A stretch of DNA of 64,000 nucleotides. It comes from Stenotrophomonas hibiscicola ATCC 19867. GTDB taxonomy: Bacteria; Pseudomonadota; Gammaproteobacteria; Xanthomonadales; Xanthomonadaceae. A model generated the notes under the pieces. The model did not search any database. It worked only from the letters and a program-made list of their open reading frames with translations, and was not told the origin of the DNA. Location of the stretch: assembly GCF_000382065.1 (NCBI RefSeq), contig NZ_KB907504.1, positions 1-64,000 of the forward strand. The letters are read 5' to 3'. Positions 56,780 through 64,000 of the stretch are shown here, piece by piece (the first letter of the stretch is position 1; the number at the start of each line of letters is the position of its first letter). The translations under genes were made by a program, and so were the position numbers.

Positions 56780-58114
56780 ATGAGCACCACGTCCCATCCT
56801 GCCGTACCCGCGAACGACCGTGCCGCCCTGCGGCGTTCGATCTCCAACACCCTCAAAGGCTCCGCCGGCAACCTGGTGGAGTGGTACGACGTCTACGTGT
56901 ACTCGGTGTTCGCCGTGTACTTCGAATCGCAGTTCTTCTCGCCGGACGACAAGAACTCCACCCTGTACGTGTGGGCGATCTTCGCCGCGACCTTCCTGAT
57001 GCGCCCGATTGGTGCCTGGTTCTTCGGCCGCTTCGCCGACCGCCATGGCCGTCGCCTGGCGCTGACGGTCTCGGTCACGCTGATGGCGCTGTGTTCGTTC
57101 CTCATCGCCATCACCCCCACCGCCGCCAGCATCGGCATCTGGGCCGCCGTGATCCTGCTGTTCGCGCGCCTGCTGCAGGGCTTCGCCACCGGTGGCGAGT
57201 ACGGCGCCAGCGCCACCTACATGTCCGAGGCGGCCATTCCCGGCCGCCGCGGCTTCCTGTCCTCCTTCCACTACGTCACCCTGGTCGGCGGCCATGTGCT
57301 GGCCCAGCTGACCCTGCTGCTGATGCTGACCTTCTGGGGCAAGCCGGAGATCTCCGAGTGGGGCTGGCGCATCGCATTCGGCATCGGCGGCATCGCCGCG
57401 GTGGTGGTGTTCTGGCTGCGCCGTGGCATGGACGAGTCGCTGTCGGAGTCGTCCATCGAGGCCGCGCGCGAGGGCAAGGCACAGAAATCCGGTTCGATGT
57501 ACGAACTGTTCGTGCACCAGTGGCGGCCGCTGCTGCTGTGCTTCCTGATCACCGCCGGTGGCACCGTGGCCTTCTACACCTACTCGGTGAACGGCCCGAA
57601 GATGATCCAGAGCGCCTTCGCCGGCAACGATCCGATGACCGGCACCCTGATCAACCTGGGCGTGCTGGCGTTCCTGATGGCGCTGCAGCCGGTCGGCGGC
57701 TGGCTGTCTGACATCATCGGCCGCAAGACCCTGCTGGTGTTCTTCGGCGCCGGCGGCGTGCTGTACAGCTGGTACCTGATCACCCAGCTACCGCACCAGC
57801 ACGACGCCACCCTGGCCTTCCTGACCCTGGCACTGGCCTTCGTCATCCTCACCGGCTACACGTCCATCAACGCGGTGGTGAAGGCCGAGCTGTTCCCCAC
57901 CCACGTGCGTGCACTGGGCGTAGGCCTGGGTTACGCGCTGGCCAACTCGCTGTTCGGCGGCACCGCCCCGTTGCTGTACCAGGGCGCGCTGAAGACCGGC
58001 CACGTCGACTGGTTCGCCCTCTACGTGACCGCAACGATCGCGGTATCGTTGGTGGTCTATGTGTTCTTCCTCACCAACAAGGGCCCGAACTGGCTCGACG
58101 GCACCCGCAAGTAA
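56780..58114 (+). CDS. MFS dicarboxylate-type permease (KgtP/ProP-like)
   Basis: 444 residues, 12 spans. The metabolite:H+ symporter signatures are GNLVEWYDVYVYSVFAVYF at the N-terminus, RPIGAWFFGRFADRHGRR (about 76-93) and the RLLQGFATGGEYGASATYMSE block (about 127-147). The pattern is closest to alpha-ketoglutarate permease KgtP or the related MHS family; substrate is uncertain. The ATG at 56780 gives the normal start. Its 3' end overlaps a small membrane-protein frame by 56 bases. Confidence 0.9.
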   Translation: MSTTSHPAVPANDRAALRRSISNTLKGSAGNLVEWYDVYVYSVFAVYFESQFFSPDDKNSTLYVWAIFAATFLMRPIGAWFFGRFADRHGRRLALTVSVTLMALCSFLIAITPTAASIGIWAAVILLFARLLQGFATGGEYGASATYMSEAAIPGRRGFLSSFHYVTLVGGHVLAQLTLLLMLTFWGKPEISEWGWRIAFGIGGIAAVVVFWLRRGMDESLSESSIEAAREGKAQKSGSMYELFVHQWRPLLLCFLITAGGTVAFYTYSVNGPKMIQSAFAGNDPMTGTLINLGVLAFLMALQPVGGWLSDIIGRKTLLVFFGAGGVLYSWYLITQLPHQHDATLAFLTLALAFVILTGYTSINAVVKAELFPTHVRALGVGLGYALANSLFGGTAPLLYQGALKTGHVDWFALYVTATIAVSLVVYVFFLTNKGPNWLDGTRK

Positions 58115-58481
58115 GCGCGTTGCCCTGATCGCGGCCACCGGTGCACTGCCGGTGGCCGCTGCATCTGCCGCCACGCCACTGATGTGGATCGCGGCGGCGC
58201 TGGCCGCAGCCACGGCACTGGCCTGGCTGCTGCGCCGCCCCAACGCACAGGCCGCATGGCCAAGCACCGGGCTCGGGGTCGCCCTGCTGGTGTTCTGCGC
58301 CGCACTGGCGCTGCAGCTGGCAGTGGACCTGGGCAGCGGCCACAGCTCGCTGCAGCTGCGCCTGCATCGCGGCGTCAACGGCGGATCGCTGGTCGGCCTG
58401 CGCACGATGGTGGCGTGCTATCTGGCAGCGCTCGCCACCGGCGGCTGGGGCGCGTGGAAGCTGTTGCGCCGGCGCAGGTAG
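58059..58481 (+). CDS. Small membrane protein of unknown function
   Basis: Up to 140 residues with three hydrophobic segments (about 22-58, 73-90 and 116-135) and a basic C-terminal RRRR. The start is uncertain: ATG 58059 lies inside the previous gene and its first ~18 codons are shared coding sequence, while GTG at 58152 would give a 109-residue protein. Neither has a clear ribosome-binding site. It may be translationally coupled to the permease. Confidence 0.55.
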   Translation: MCSSSPTRARTGSTAPASKRVALIAATGALPVAAASAATPLMWIAAALAAATALAWLLRRPNAQAAWPSTGLGVALLVFCAALALQLAVDLGSGHSSLQLRLHRGVNGGSLVGLRTMVACYLAALATGGWGAWKLLRRRR

Positions 58482-58493
58482 TGCCGGCCGCTG

Positions 58494-58619
<126 letters not shown>

Positions 58620-58658
58620 CCGCGGCGGAATGACATGACACCCCGCCGATTCCGATCC

Positions 58659-60320
58659 TCAGCGGCGGGCCGCTTCGCTCTTGTCGCGCGCGCCGCGGAA
58701 CTCCGATTCCTTTTCCCACGTGGGCCAGCGGCGGCTGTTGGCCAGCTCCGCACCCAGGTCGTAGACCAGCAGGGTGTCCGCAGCGTGGCCGCTCGGGTCC
58801 CAGCTCGGCGTCCAGGCATCGCAGGCCTGGTGGTAGCAGTCGGCGAAGTACTTCTCGCGCAGCGCGCGGCCGGCTTCAACCCCACCGTCCAGCTTGTCCA
58901 GGCCCGGGCCGATGGTGATCGCCGGCACGCCCAGGCGGGCGAAGGCGAAGTGGTCGGCGCGGTAGAAGAAGCCGGCTTCCAGGTTCGGATCCGGGCTGTA
59001 GCTGCGGCCGCGGGCCTTGGCCACGCGTTCCAGGTCGCCTTCCAGCGACACCCGGCCCTTGCCCCACGAGGCGATGTCGCGGGTCGGGCCATCCGGGCTG
59101 AACATTTCGATGTTCAGCACCGCGGCGGTCTTGTCCAGCGGCGCCAGCGGATGCGCGGCGTAGTAGCTGGCGCCCAGCAGGCCCTTCTCTTCGGCGGTCA
59201 GTGCTACGAAGTACAGCGTGCGCTGAGGCTGCGGGCCAGCGGCGAACACGCGGCCCAGTTCCAGCACCGTGGCCACGCCGGTGGCATTGTCGATCGCACC
59301 ACGGCGGATGCGGTCACCCTTGGCGTCGGGCTGGCCGATACCGAACGCATCCCAGTGCGCGGAGAAGATCACCGCCTCGTCGGCATGCTCGCCACCGGGC
59401 AGCTTGGCCACCACGTTGCGGGTGACTACCTGTTCGCGCTTGAGCGCGAAGTCCACGCTCAGCTTGGCGTTGTCCAGCGCCACCGGGCGAAAGTCGGCAC
59501 GCATCGCCTTGCGCTTCTCCGCATCGAAATCGAGGCCGGCGTCGGCGAAGATCGCCTCGGCCAGCTCGCGCTGCATCCAGCCGCGCAGCGGCGTGTGCTG
59601 CGCCATCGCCTCGGCCTGGCTGCGTTCGATGTCGAACAGCGGCGAGGTACCCGAGCTCTTCACCGTGGCCCAGCCATAGGCGGCCGGCGCGGTCTCGTGC
59701 ACGATCAGCACGCCCTCGGCGCCACGGCGTGCGGCTTCCTCGAACTTGTAGGTCCAGCGGCCGTAGTAGGTCACCGCCTTGCCGTCGAACGCGCCCGGCG
59801 CATCGGCTTCGAAATCGGCGTCGTTGATCAGCACCACGGCGATCTTGCCGTGCAGGTCCACGTCCTTGTAGTCGTTCCAGTGGCGTTCCGGCGCATCAAT
59901 GCCGTAACCGACGAACACCAACGGTGCATTCTTGATCTGCACGCGCTTGCGCGGCTGCAGGCTCTGCAGGGTTACGTCCACGCCATTGGCCAGCGCACGC
60001 TTGCCCTGCTTCAGCGACAGGCTGGCCTTGGCCGCGCCTTCCAGCTGCGCGCGCACCAGCGGCACCGGCTGCACCCAGCTGCCGTCCACGCCGCCCGGCT
60101 GCAGGCCATAGCTGCGGAACTGCTCGATCAGGTACTGCACCGTGCGCTCTTCGCCCTCGGTGGCCGGTGCGCGGCCCTCGAACTCATCCGACGCCAGCAC
60201 GCGCACGTGCCGCGACAGTGCCTGCGGATCGATGCCGCCACCGGGAAGGTCATTGGCCGCATGGGCCAGGCCACCGACGAACAGGCAGGACGACAGCAGC
60301 AACACGCGCATCGGATTCAC
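58659..60320 (-). CDS. M28-family zinc metallopeptidase, secreted
   Basis: 553 residues with a signal peptide (about 1-22, ending LAHAA). A protease-associated insertion (about 125-250) sits inside the peptidase domain. Zinc ligands are visible in FSAHWDAFG (His near 324), GAIDNATG (Asp), LTAEEKGLLGASYY (Glu pair) and later motifs ITIGPG and the terminal His region DPSGHAADT. Family members are aminopeptidases of the PSMA/PA-insert type. Exported to the periplasm or beyond. Monocistronic. Confidence 0.92.
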   Translation of the reverse strand: MNPMRVLLLSSCLFVGGLAHAANDLPGGGIDPQALSRHVRVLASDEFEGRAPATEGEERTVQYLIEQFRSYGLQPGGVDGSWVQPVPLVRAQLEGAAKASLSLKQGKRALANGVDVTLQSLQPRKRVQIKNAPLVFVGYGIDAPERHWNDYKDVDLHGKIAVVLINDADFEADAPGAFDGKAVTYYGRWTYKFEEAARRGAEGVLIVHETAPAAYGWATVKSSGTSPLFDIERSQAEAMAQHTPLRGWMQRELAEAIFADAGLDFDAEKRKAMRADFRPVALDNAKLSVDFALKREQVVTRNVVAKLPGGEHADEAVIFSAHWDAFGIGQPDAKGDRIRRGAIDNATGVATVLELGRVFAAGPQPQRTLYFVALTAEEKGLLGASYYAAHPLAPLDKTAAVLNIEMFSPDGPTRDIASWGKGRVSLEGDLERVAKARGRSYSPDPNLEAGFFYRADHFAFARLGVPAITIGPGLDKLDGGVEAGRALREKYFADCYHQACDAWTPSWDPSGHAADTLLVYDLGAELANSRRWPTWEKESEFRGARDKSEAARR

Positions 60321-60398
60321 GGCAGTACCACGGCTAGCTTGGAAGTCACCAGAGTGTAACGTGGTCGTGACATCGCGGTGCAGCGTGAGCTTGCGTCA

Positions 60399-60420
60399 TC
60401 CACGCATGGCGTGGAGCTAC
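60399..60420 (-). repeat. SMAG-type hairpin overlapping a stop codon
   Basis: TCCACGC-ATGGCGTGGA folds as a hairpin ending AGCTAC on the plus strand. The minus-strand MBL gene ends inside it: its TAG stop (60417-60419) is formed by the terminal CTAC of the repeat. Confidence 0.7.
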
Positions 60421-61349
60421 CGACGGATGCGATCCAGCCAGCAGGCCAGGCCCTGCGCGTTGAGTTCGATGTCCATCGCCAGCACCGCAGTCACCGCCGC
60501 ATCGTCCAGCGCACAGCCATGCAGCTGTGCACGTTCCAGGTACAGCGCCTGCAGTGCAGCCAGCAGGCAGCGGTGACGGTCCGGCCGGCCATCGCACTGG
60601 CGGCCGATGGCGGCCATCGCATCGATCTGTTCGAACAGGTCGTTGGCCAGTTTCTCCACCTGTTCCACACGGCCGTAGTGGGTCAGGTACATCGCCTGCG
60701 GGCCGTAGCCCAGCATGCGCCGGATCGAGGCCTTCATCGCTTCCGGGTCGAACTGCACCGGCGACGACGTCGGGAAGATGAAGGCCCCCTGCGCGCTGTC
60801 CAGCTCGCGGTAGGAAATGCCGAAGGTATCGCCGGTGAACCAGCTGCGGCTTCGTGCATCCCATACGCAGTAGTGGTGCAGTGCGTGGCCCGGCGTGTGC
60901 AGCAATACCAGCTCGCGGCCGGCCAGGTCGATACGGTGGCCGTCCTCGGCCACCACCACACGATGTTCGGGAATGGCCTCGATACGACCATAGCTGCGAG
61001 CGATTTCCTCGGCGCCATACACCGCCGTAGCACCGGCGATCAGCCGGGTCGGGTCGATCATGTGCGGCGCACCGCGCGGGTGCAGCACCGCTTTCGCGTT
61101 CGGCAGCTGCTGCATCAGCAGGCCGGCGCCACCGGCATGGTCCAGGTGCACATGGGTCAGCAGCAGCCAGTCCACCGCGTCCACGCCCAGCCCCGCGTCG
61201 GCCAGCGCCTGCAGCATGGCCGGCACGGAAAGGCCGGTACCGCAATCGACAAAGGCCGCGCGGCCGCTTTCAACGATCAGGTAAGCCGCGTCGAAGTCCG
61301 GGCGCTGGAAACCGGTATCGATGGTATGGATGCTGGGGTCGGCGGTCAT
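60417..61349 (-). CDS. MBL-fold metallo-hydrolase
   Basis: 310 residues. The core motif THVHLDHAGG (about 76-85) is followed by the later ligands in HTPGHALHHY (about 163-172) and FTGDTFGI (Asp). The C-terminal ~90 residues are helical and may form a dimerisation or lid domain. Closest general type is the hydroxyacylglutathione-hydrolase/persulfide dioxygenase-like MBL group, but no substrate can be assigned. ATG at 61349 is chosen over an in-frame extension into repeats. Confidence 0.88.
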   Translation of the reverse strand: MTADPSIHTIDTGFQRPDFDAAYLIVESGRAAFVDCGTGLSVPAMLQALADAGLGVDAVDWLLLTHVHLDHAGGAGLLMQQLPNAKAVLHPRGAPHMIDPTRLIAGATAVYGAEEIARSYGRIEAIPEHRVVVAEDGHRIDLAGRELVLLHTPGHALHHYCVWDARSRSWFTGDTFGISYRELDSAQGAFIFPTSSPVQFDPEAMKASIRRMLGYGPQAMYLTHYGRVEQVEKLANDLFEQIDAMAAIGRQCDGRPDRHRCLLAALQALYLERAQLHGCALDDAAVTAVLAMDIELNAQGLACWLDRIRR

Positions 61350-61441
61350 CGGCACGCACCTGGCAGTCTCGGAAACAGAAGCCCATGGTAGGCGCGCAGG
61401 CGGCCCGGGTTCGATGCGGCTTTGGTCGGAGGGGCGCTTCT

Positions 61442-61542
61442 GTAGAGCCGAGCCCACGCTCGGCTGCCATTCTGTCAGGCATCAGCCGAGCATAGGCTCG
61501 GCTCTACAGCGGCACGCGAAGTCGAGCATGGCTGGACTCTAC
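61442..61542. repeat. Cluster of three SMAG repeats
   Basis: GTAGAGCCGAGCCCACGCTCG opens a unit, with CAGCCGAGCATAGGCTCGG...CTCTAC closing the pair at 61507. A further half-similar unit (AGTCGAGCATGGCTGGACTC) runs 61520-61542. They lie upstream of the MBL gene and downstream of the small membrane gene. Confidence 0.82.
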
Positions 61543-61552
61543 AAAGGCGGGA

Positions 61553-61861
61553 CTACCGGTCCAGCCATCGCGGCCGCACCAGCAGCGCCAGCACCAGCAC
61601 CGCCAGGAACGCGCCGTAGGCGTAAAGCACCGCCAGTACCTGCGGCCAGATGGGGCCGGCACCAAGCTGTGCCATGCCGATGCGATACCCCCACAGCATC
61701 GACGCGATGCTCAGGGCGAAGGCCAGCAACAGGGTGGTGCCATCGAACAGGCGCCGCCGCGCGGTGCGCGGCTGGCGCGGGAACAGCCAGTACAGGCTGC
61801 CCAGCAGCAGGAACCAGGGCAGGAACAGCAGCAGCGACAACCAGGCCATCGCAGACTCCAT
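61553..61861 (-). CDS. Small membrane protein of unknown function
   Basis: 102 residues with three predicted spans (about 7-24, 42-60 and 72-94) and a basic WLDR tail. Start ATG at 61861 (MESAMAWLS); a later ATG at 61849 is possible. Bracketed by SMAG repeats on both sides, so it is probably transcribed alone. No family recognised. Confidence 0.65.
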   Translation of the reverse strand: MESAMAWLSLLLFLPWFLLLGSLYWLFPRQPRTARRRLFDGTTLLLAFALSIASMLWGYRIGMAQLGAGPIWPQVLAVLYAYGAFLAVLVLALLVRPRWLDR

Positions 61862-61935
61862 GTCATCGCGCCGGAGGCGCGTGGGCATCATGCCACGGGC
61901 GCTGTGCCACGGTCGTGCCGGCGGAGTGCTTCCCT

Positions 61936-62031
61936 GTAGAGCCGAGCCCATGCTCGGCTGCTTTGCAGCCCAGCCGAGCATGGGCTCGGCTCTACAGAGG
62001 CGGAGCAAAGTCGAGCATGGCTCGACTCTAC
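61936..62031. repeat. Cluster of three SMAG repeats
   Basis: GTAGAGCCGAGCCCATGCTCG (from 61936) faces CAGCCGAGCATGGGCTCG...CTCTAC (to 61994), and a third unit AGTCGAGCATGGCTCGACTC...TAC ends at 62031. They lie 22 bases past the trpS stop and may terminate trpS transcription. Confidence 0.85.
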
Positions 62032-62053
62032 AAAGGGCAGGCAGGCCCGGCGA

Positions 62054-63349
62054 TCAGGTCCCTTCGCGCAGCACGGCCAGCGCGGCCAGCACGGCGTCCA
62101 CTTCGGCTTCCAGCTTGAACAGTTCGCTCTGCAGCTGGTCGCCCTGCTCGGCCTGCTTGATCACCGCGATCAACTGCCCGGCATCGCGCGGCGAATCGAA
62201 GCCCTCGCTCTGGATCAGCAGCGTGCCGTCACCGGCGGTCAGCTTGAAGTAGAAACGGCCGTCCTTCTCGCGGTACTGCTTGAACTGCGGCGGTGCCACG
62301 CGGGCCACGCCGGCGTCCTCGCTGGCGATATCGCCGGCGGTGGACAGGTCACGCAGGCCCACCGCATGGCGCAGTTCCTCCAGCAGCGGTGCCGCCAGCT
62401 GCTCACGCAGCTGCTGGCCACGGCGCTTGAGCAGCGCTTCGATCTTATCCGGCTCGGCCATCAGCGCGTTGTAGCGCTCGCGCAGCGGCGACAGCTCGCT
62501 GTCGATGCGCTCGAACAGCTGCTGCTTGGCGTCACCCCAGCTGATGCCGGCGGCGAACGCCCTGGCGAATTCGGCGGTCTGTTCCGGGGTGGCGAAGGCC
62601 TGGTACATCTGGAACAGCGCCGAGCCCTCGGTGTCCTTCGGCTCGCCCGGTGCGCGCGAATCGGTCAGGATCGAGAACACCAGCTTCTTCAGCTCCTCGC
62701 GCGGCACGAACAGCGGAATGGTGTTGTGGTAGCTCTTGCTCATCTTGCGGCCATCCAGGCCGGCCAGCGTCGCCACCTGCTCGTCGATCACCACGTCCGG
62801 CAGCGGGAAATACTCCTTGCCGTACACGTGGTTGAAGCGCTGGGCGAAATCGCGCGCCATCTCGATGTGCTGGATCTGGTCACGGCCCACCGGTACCTGG
62901 TTGGCCTTGAAGATGAGGATATCGGCGGCCATCAGCACCGGGTACATGAACAGGCCGGCGCTGACGCCTGCATCCTCGTCCACGCCTTCCTCGCGGTTCT
63001 TGTCCACCGCCGCCTTGTAGGCGTGCGCGCGGTTGAGGATGCCCTTGCTGGCGATGGCGGTCAGGAACCACATCAGCTCGGTGGTCTCGCGGATGTCGCT
63101 CTGCCGGTAGAACCACACGTGTTCCGGGTCCAGGCCGCAGGCCAGCCAGCTGGCCGCGATCTCCAGGGTCGCGCGCTGGGTGCGCTGCGGGTCCTGTGAC
63201 TTGATCAGGCTGTGCAGGTCGGCCAGGAAGAAGAAGCTCTCGATCCCCGGCGCGCGGCTGGCCGCGATGGCCGGGCGGATGGCGCCAACGTAGTTGCCCA
63301 GGTGGGGCGTGCCGGAGGGAGTGATGCCGGTAAGGACTCGGGTGGTCAT
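62054..63349 (-). CDS. trpS: Tryptophanyl-tRNA synthetase, extended form
   Basis: This class I synthetase charges tRNA-Trp. It has 431 residues. The Rossmann core starts TGITPSGTPHLGNYVGAIRPAI (HIGH-type HLGN at 16-19), and KMSKSYHNT lies near 201. The usual bacterial TrpRS is ~330-340 residues; here an additional ~95-residue C-terminal segment (about 335-431) contains FKQYREKDGRFYFKLTAGDGTLLIQSEGFDSPRDAGQLIAVIKQ, a small domain seen in xanthomonad TrpRS. The start ATG is at 63349. Convergent repeats follow. Confidence 0.95.
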   Translation of the reverse strand: MTTRVLTGITPSGTPHLGNYVGAIRPAIAASRAPGIESFFFLADLHSLIKSQDPQRTQRATLEIAASWLACGLDPEHVWFYRQSDIRETTELMWFLTAIASKGILNRAHAYKAAVDKNREEGVDEDAGVSAGLFMYPVLMAADILIFKANQVPVGRDQIQHIEMARDFAQRFNHVYGKEYFPLPDVVIDEQVATLAGLDGRKMSKSYHNTIPLFVPREELKKLVFSILTDSRAPGEPKDTEGSALFQMYQAFATPEQTAEFARAFAAGISWGDAKQQLFERIDSELSPLRERYNALMAEPDKIEALLKRRGQQLREQLAAPLLEELRHAVGLRDLSTAGDIASEDAGVARVAPPQFKQYREKDGRFYFKLTAGDGTLLIQSEGFDSPRDAGQLIAVIKQAEQGDQLQSELFKLEAEVDAVLAALAVLREGT

Positions 63350-63457
63350 GACTGCGTGGGGTAACCTTCGATGAACGGGGCCAGTTTACCTTGCACGCCA
63401 CCAACCCCGTCAGGGCCCGCGGCGCGTTCATTCACGCAACCCCGCTGGAGACGCCCG

Positions 63458-64000
63458 ATGAAACGCCTGCTGCCCCTGCTGCTTATCCTGCCTCTGGCCG
63501 GCTTCCGCCCGGCTCCGATGCCGCCGCCGGTCTACGAGGGCGGCCCCGTGCGCATGGCCCTGGTCGACCGCGACCGCGGCACCGAACTGCGCAGCTACCC
63601 CGCCGAGGGCCAGCGCTGGGTGGCCGGTGAGCGCGGTCACCGCTACGCCGTGCGCCTGTACAACGACAGCCCCCGCCGGGTGCTGGTGGTGCTGTCGGTG
63701 GACGGCGTCAACGCCATCTCCGGCGAAGATGCCGATCCCTCGCAGACCGGTTACGTGCTCAACCCCGGACAGCGCGCCGACATCACCGGCTGGCGCAAGA
63801 GCCAGGACGAAGTGGCGCAGTTCGTCTTCAGCAGCCCCAGCGGCAGCTATGCCAGCCGCACCGGCCGCCCCGACAACATCGGCGTGGTGGGCGTGGCCGT
63901 GTTCGAGGAAGCGCGCCGCTGGCGCCCTGAGCCGATCCTGCGCCGGGGCCTGCCACCGCCGGCCCCGGCTGCACAGGCCGAAGCGGCCGCCGATGCCAGC
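63458..64000 (+). CDS. Secreted protein, cut by the window end
   Basis: 181 codons are open from ATG 63458 to the window edge with no stop, so the 3' end is missing. A signal peptide (about 1-18, MKRLLPLLLILPLAGFRPA) is followed by a beta-rich domain (about 30-150, with RHRYAVRLYNDSPRRVLVVLSVDGVNAISGEDADPSQTGYVLNPGQRADI-like strands) and the beginning of an Ala/Pro-rich region. GGAG precedes the ATG. The domain looks like an exported carbohydrate- or surface-associated fold, but I cannot name it. Confidence 0.7.
   Translation, partial: MKRLLPLLLILPLAGFRPAPMPPPVYEGGPVRMALVDRDRGTELRSYPAEGQRWVAGERGHRYAVRLYNDSPRRVLVVLSVDGVNAISGEDADPSQTGYVLNPGQRADITGWRKSQDEVAQFVFSSPSGSYASRTGRPDNIGVVGVAVFEEARRWRPEPILRRGLPPPAPAAQAEAAADAS

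Overview
The window looks like chromosome of the Stenotrophomonas maltophilia complex (Xanthomonadaceae, Gammaproteobacteria). The evidence is very high GC with strong third-position bias, a 16S rRNA 5' end of xanthomonad type, an Ax21-family outer-membrane protein, a complete kdpFABCDE operon, a membrane-anchored phosphomannomutase, and many short hairpin repeats ending in GTAG/CTAC (the SMAG repeats described in S. maltophilia). This assignment is inference from family recognition; no search was run. The region is mostly core housekeeping. There are no insertion sequences, integrases, CRISPR arrays or tRNA genes.

Layout. 1-570: the 5' end of a 16S rRNA gene leaving the window to the left, with leader, boxA-like element and strong P1-type promoter. 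571-7995: tyrS, an M23 cell-wall peptidase, anmK, a small ribbon-helix-helix protein, an xthA-ampG operon and pyrE; anmK and ampG belong to peptidoglycan recycling. 8014-17100: a small periplasmic protein, then the kdp potassium-uptake operon with its sensor kinase and regulator, followed by repeats. 17102-21192: a minus-strand phosphomannomutase-dut-coaBC cluster. 21421-25546: a LuxR-type regulator, radC, argS and a SPOR-domain protein. 25674-34741: mixed small genes (SDR, DUF1456, LysR with a divergent MFS pump, TorF-like porin, DUF6165, an atypical response regulator, Ax21, DUF1428, and a Lys/Ala-rich histone H1-like protein). 35232-43751: a DegP-type protease, a YqjD/YqjE/YqjK-like membrane cluster, an AI-2E family transporter, HAD hydrolase, M17 aminopeptidase, and a catalase-like peroxidase paired with cytochrome b561. 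43767-44374: a 608-bp fold-back palindrome between convergent genes. 44388-51084: a DesK/DesR-type two-component system divergent from an HlyD/MacB-type ABC export system, with a palindromic operator candidate between them. 51179-58481: an orphan Imm35 immunity-type protein, a TonB-dependent receptor, two EamA exporters, an MFS dicarboxylate-type permease and a small membrane protein. 58494-64000: repeats, an M28 peptidase, an MBL-fold hydrolase, a small membrane protein, trpS and a secreted protein cut by the window end.

No clear undescribed multi-gene system stands out. The items most worth checking are the large palindrome, the ~100-bp palindrome after kdpE, the two-component/ABC module with its operator, the response regulator lacking its acidic pair, the phosphomannomutase with a sensor-like N-terminus, and two starts that look leaderless.
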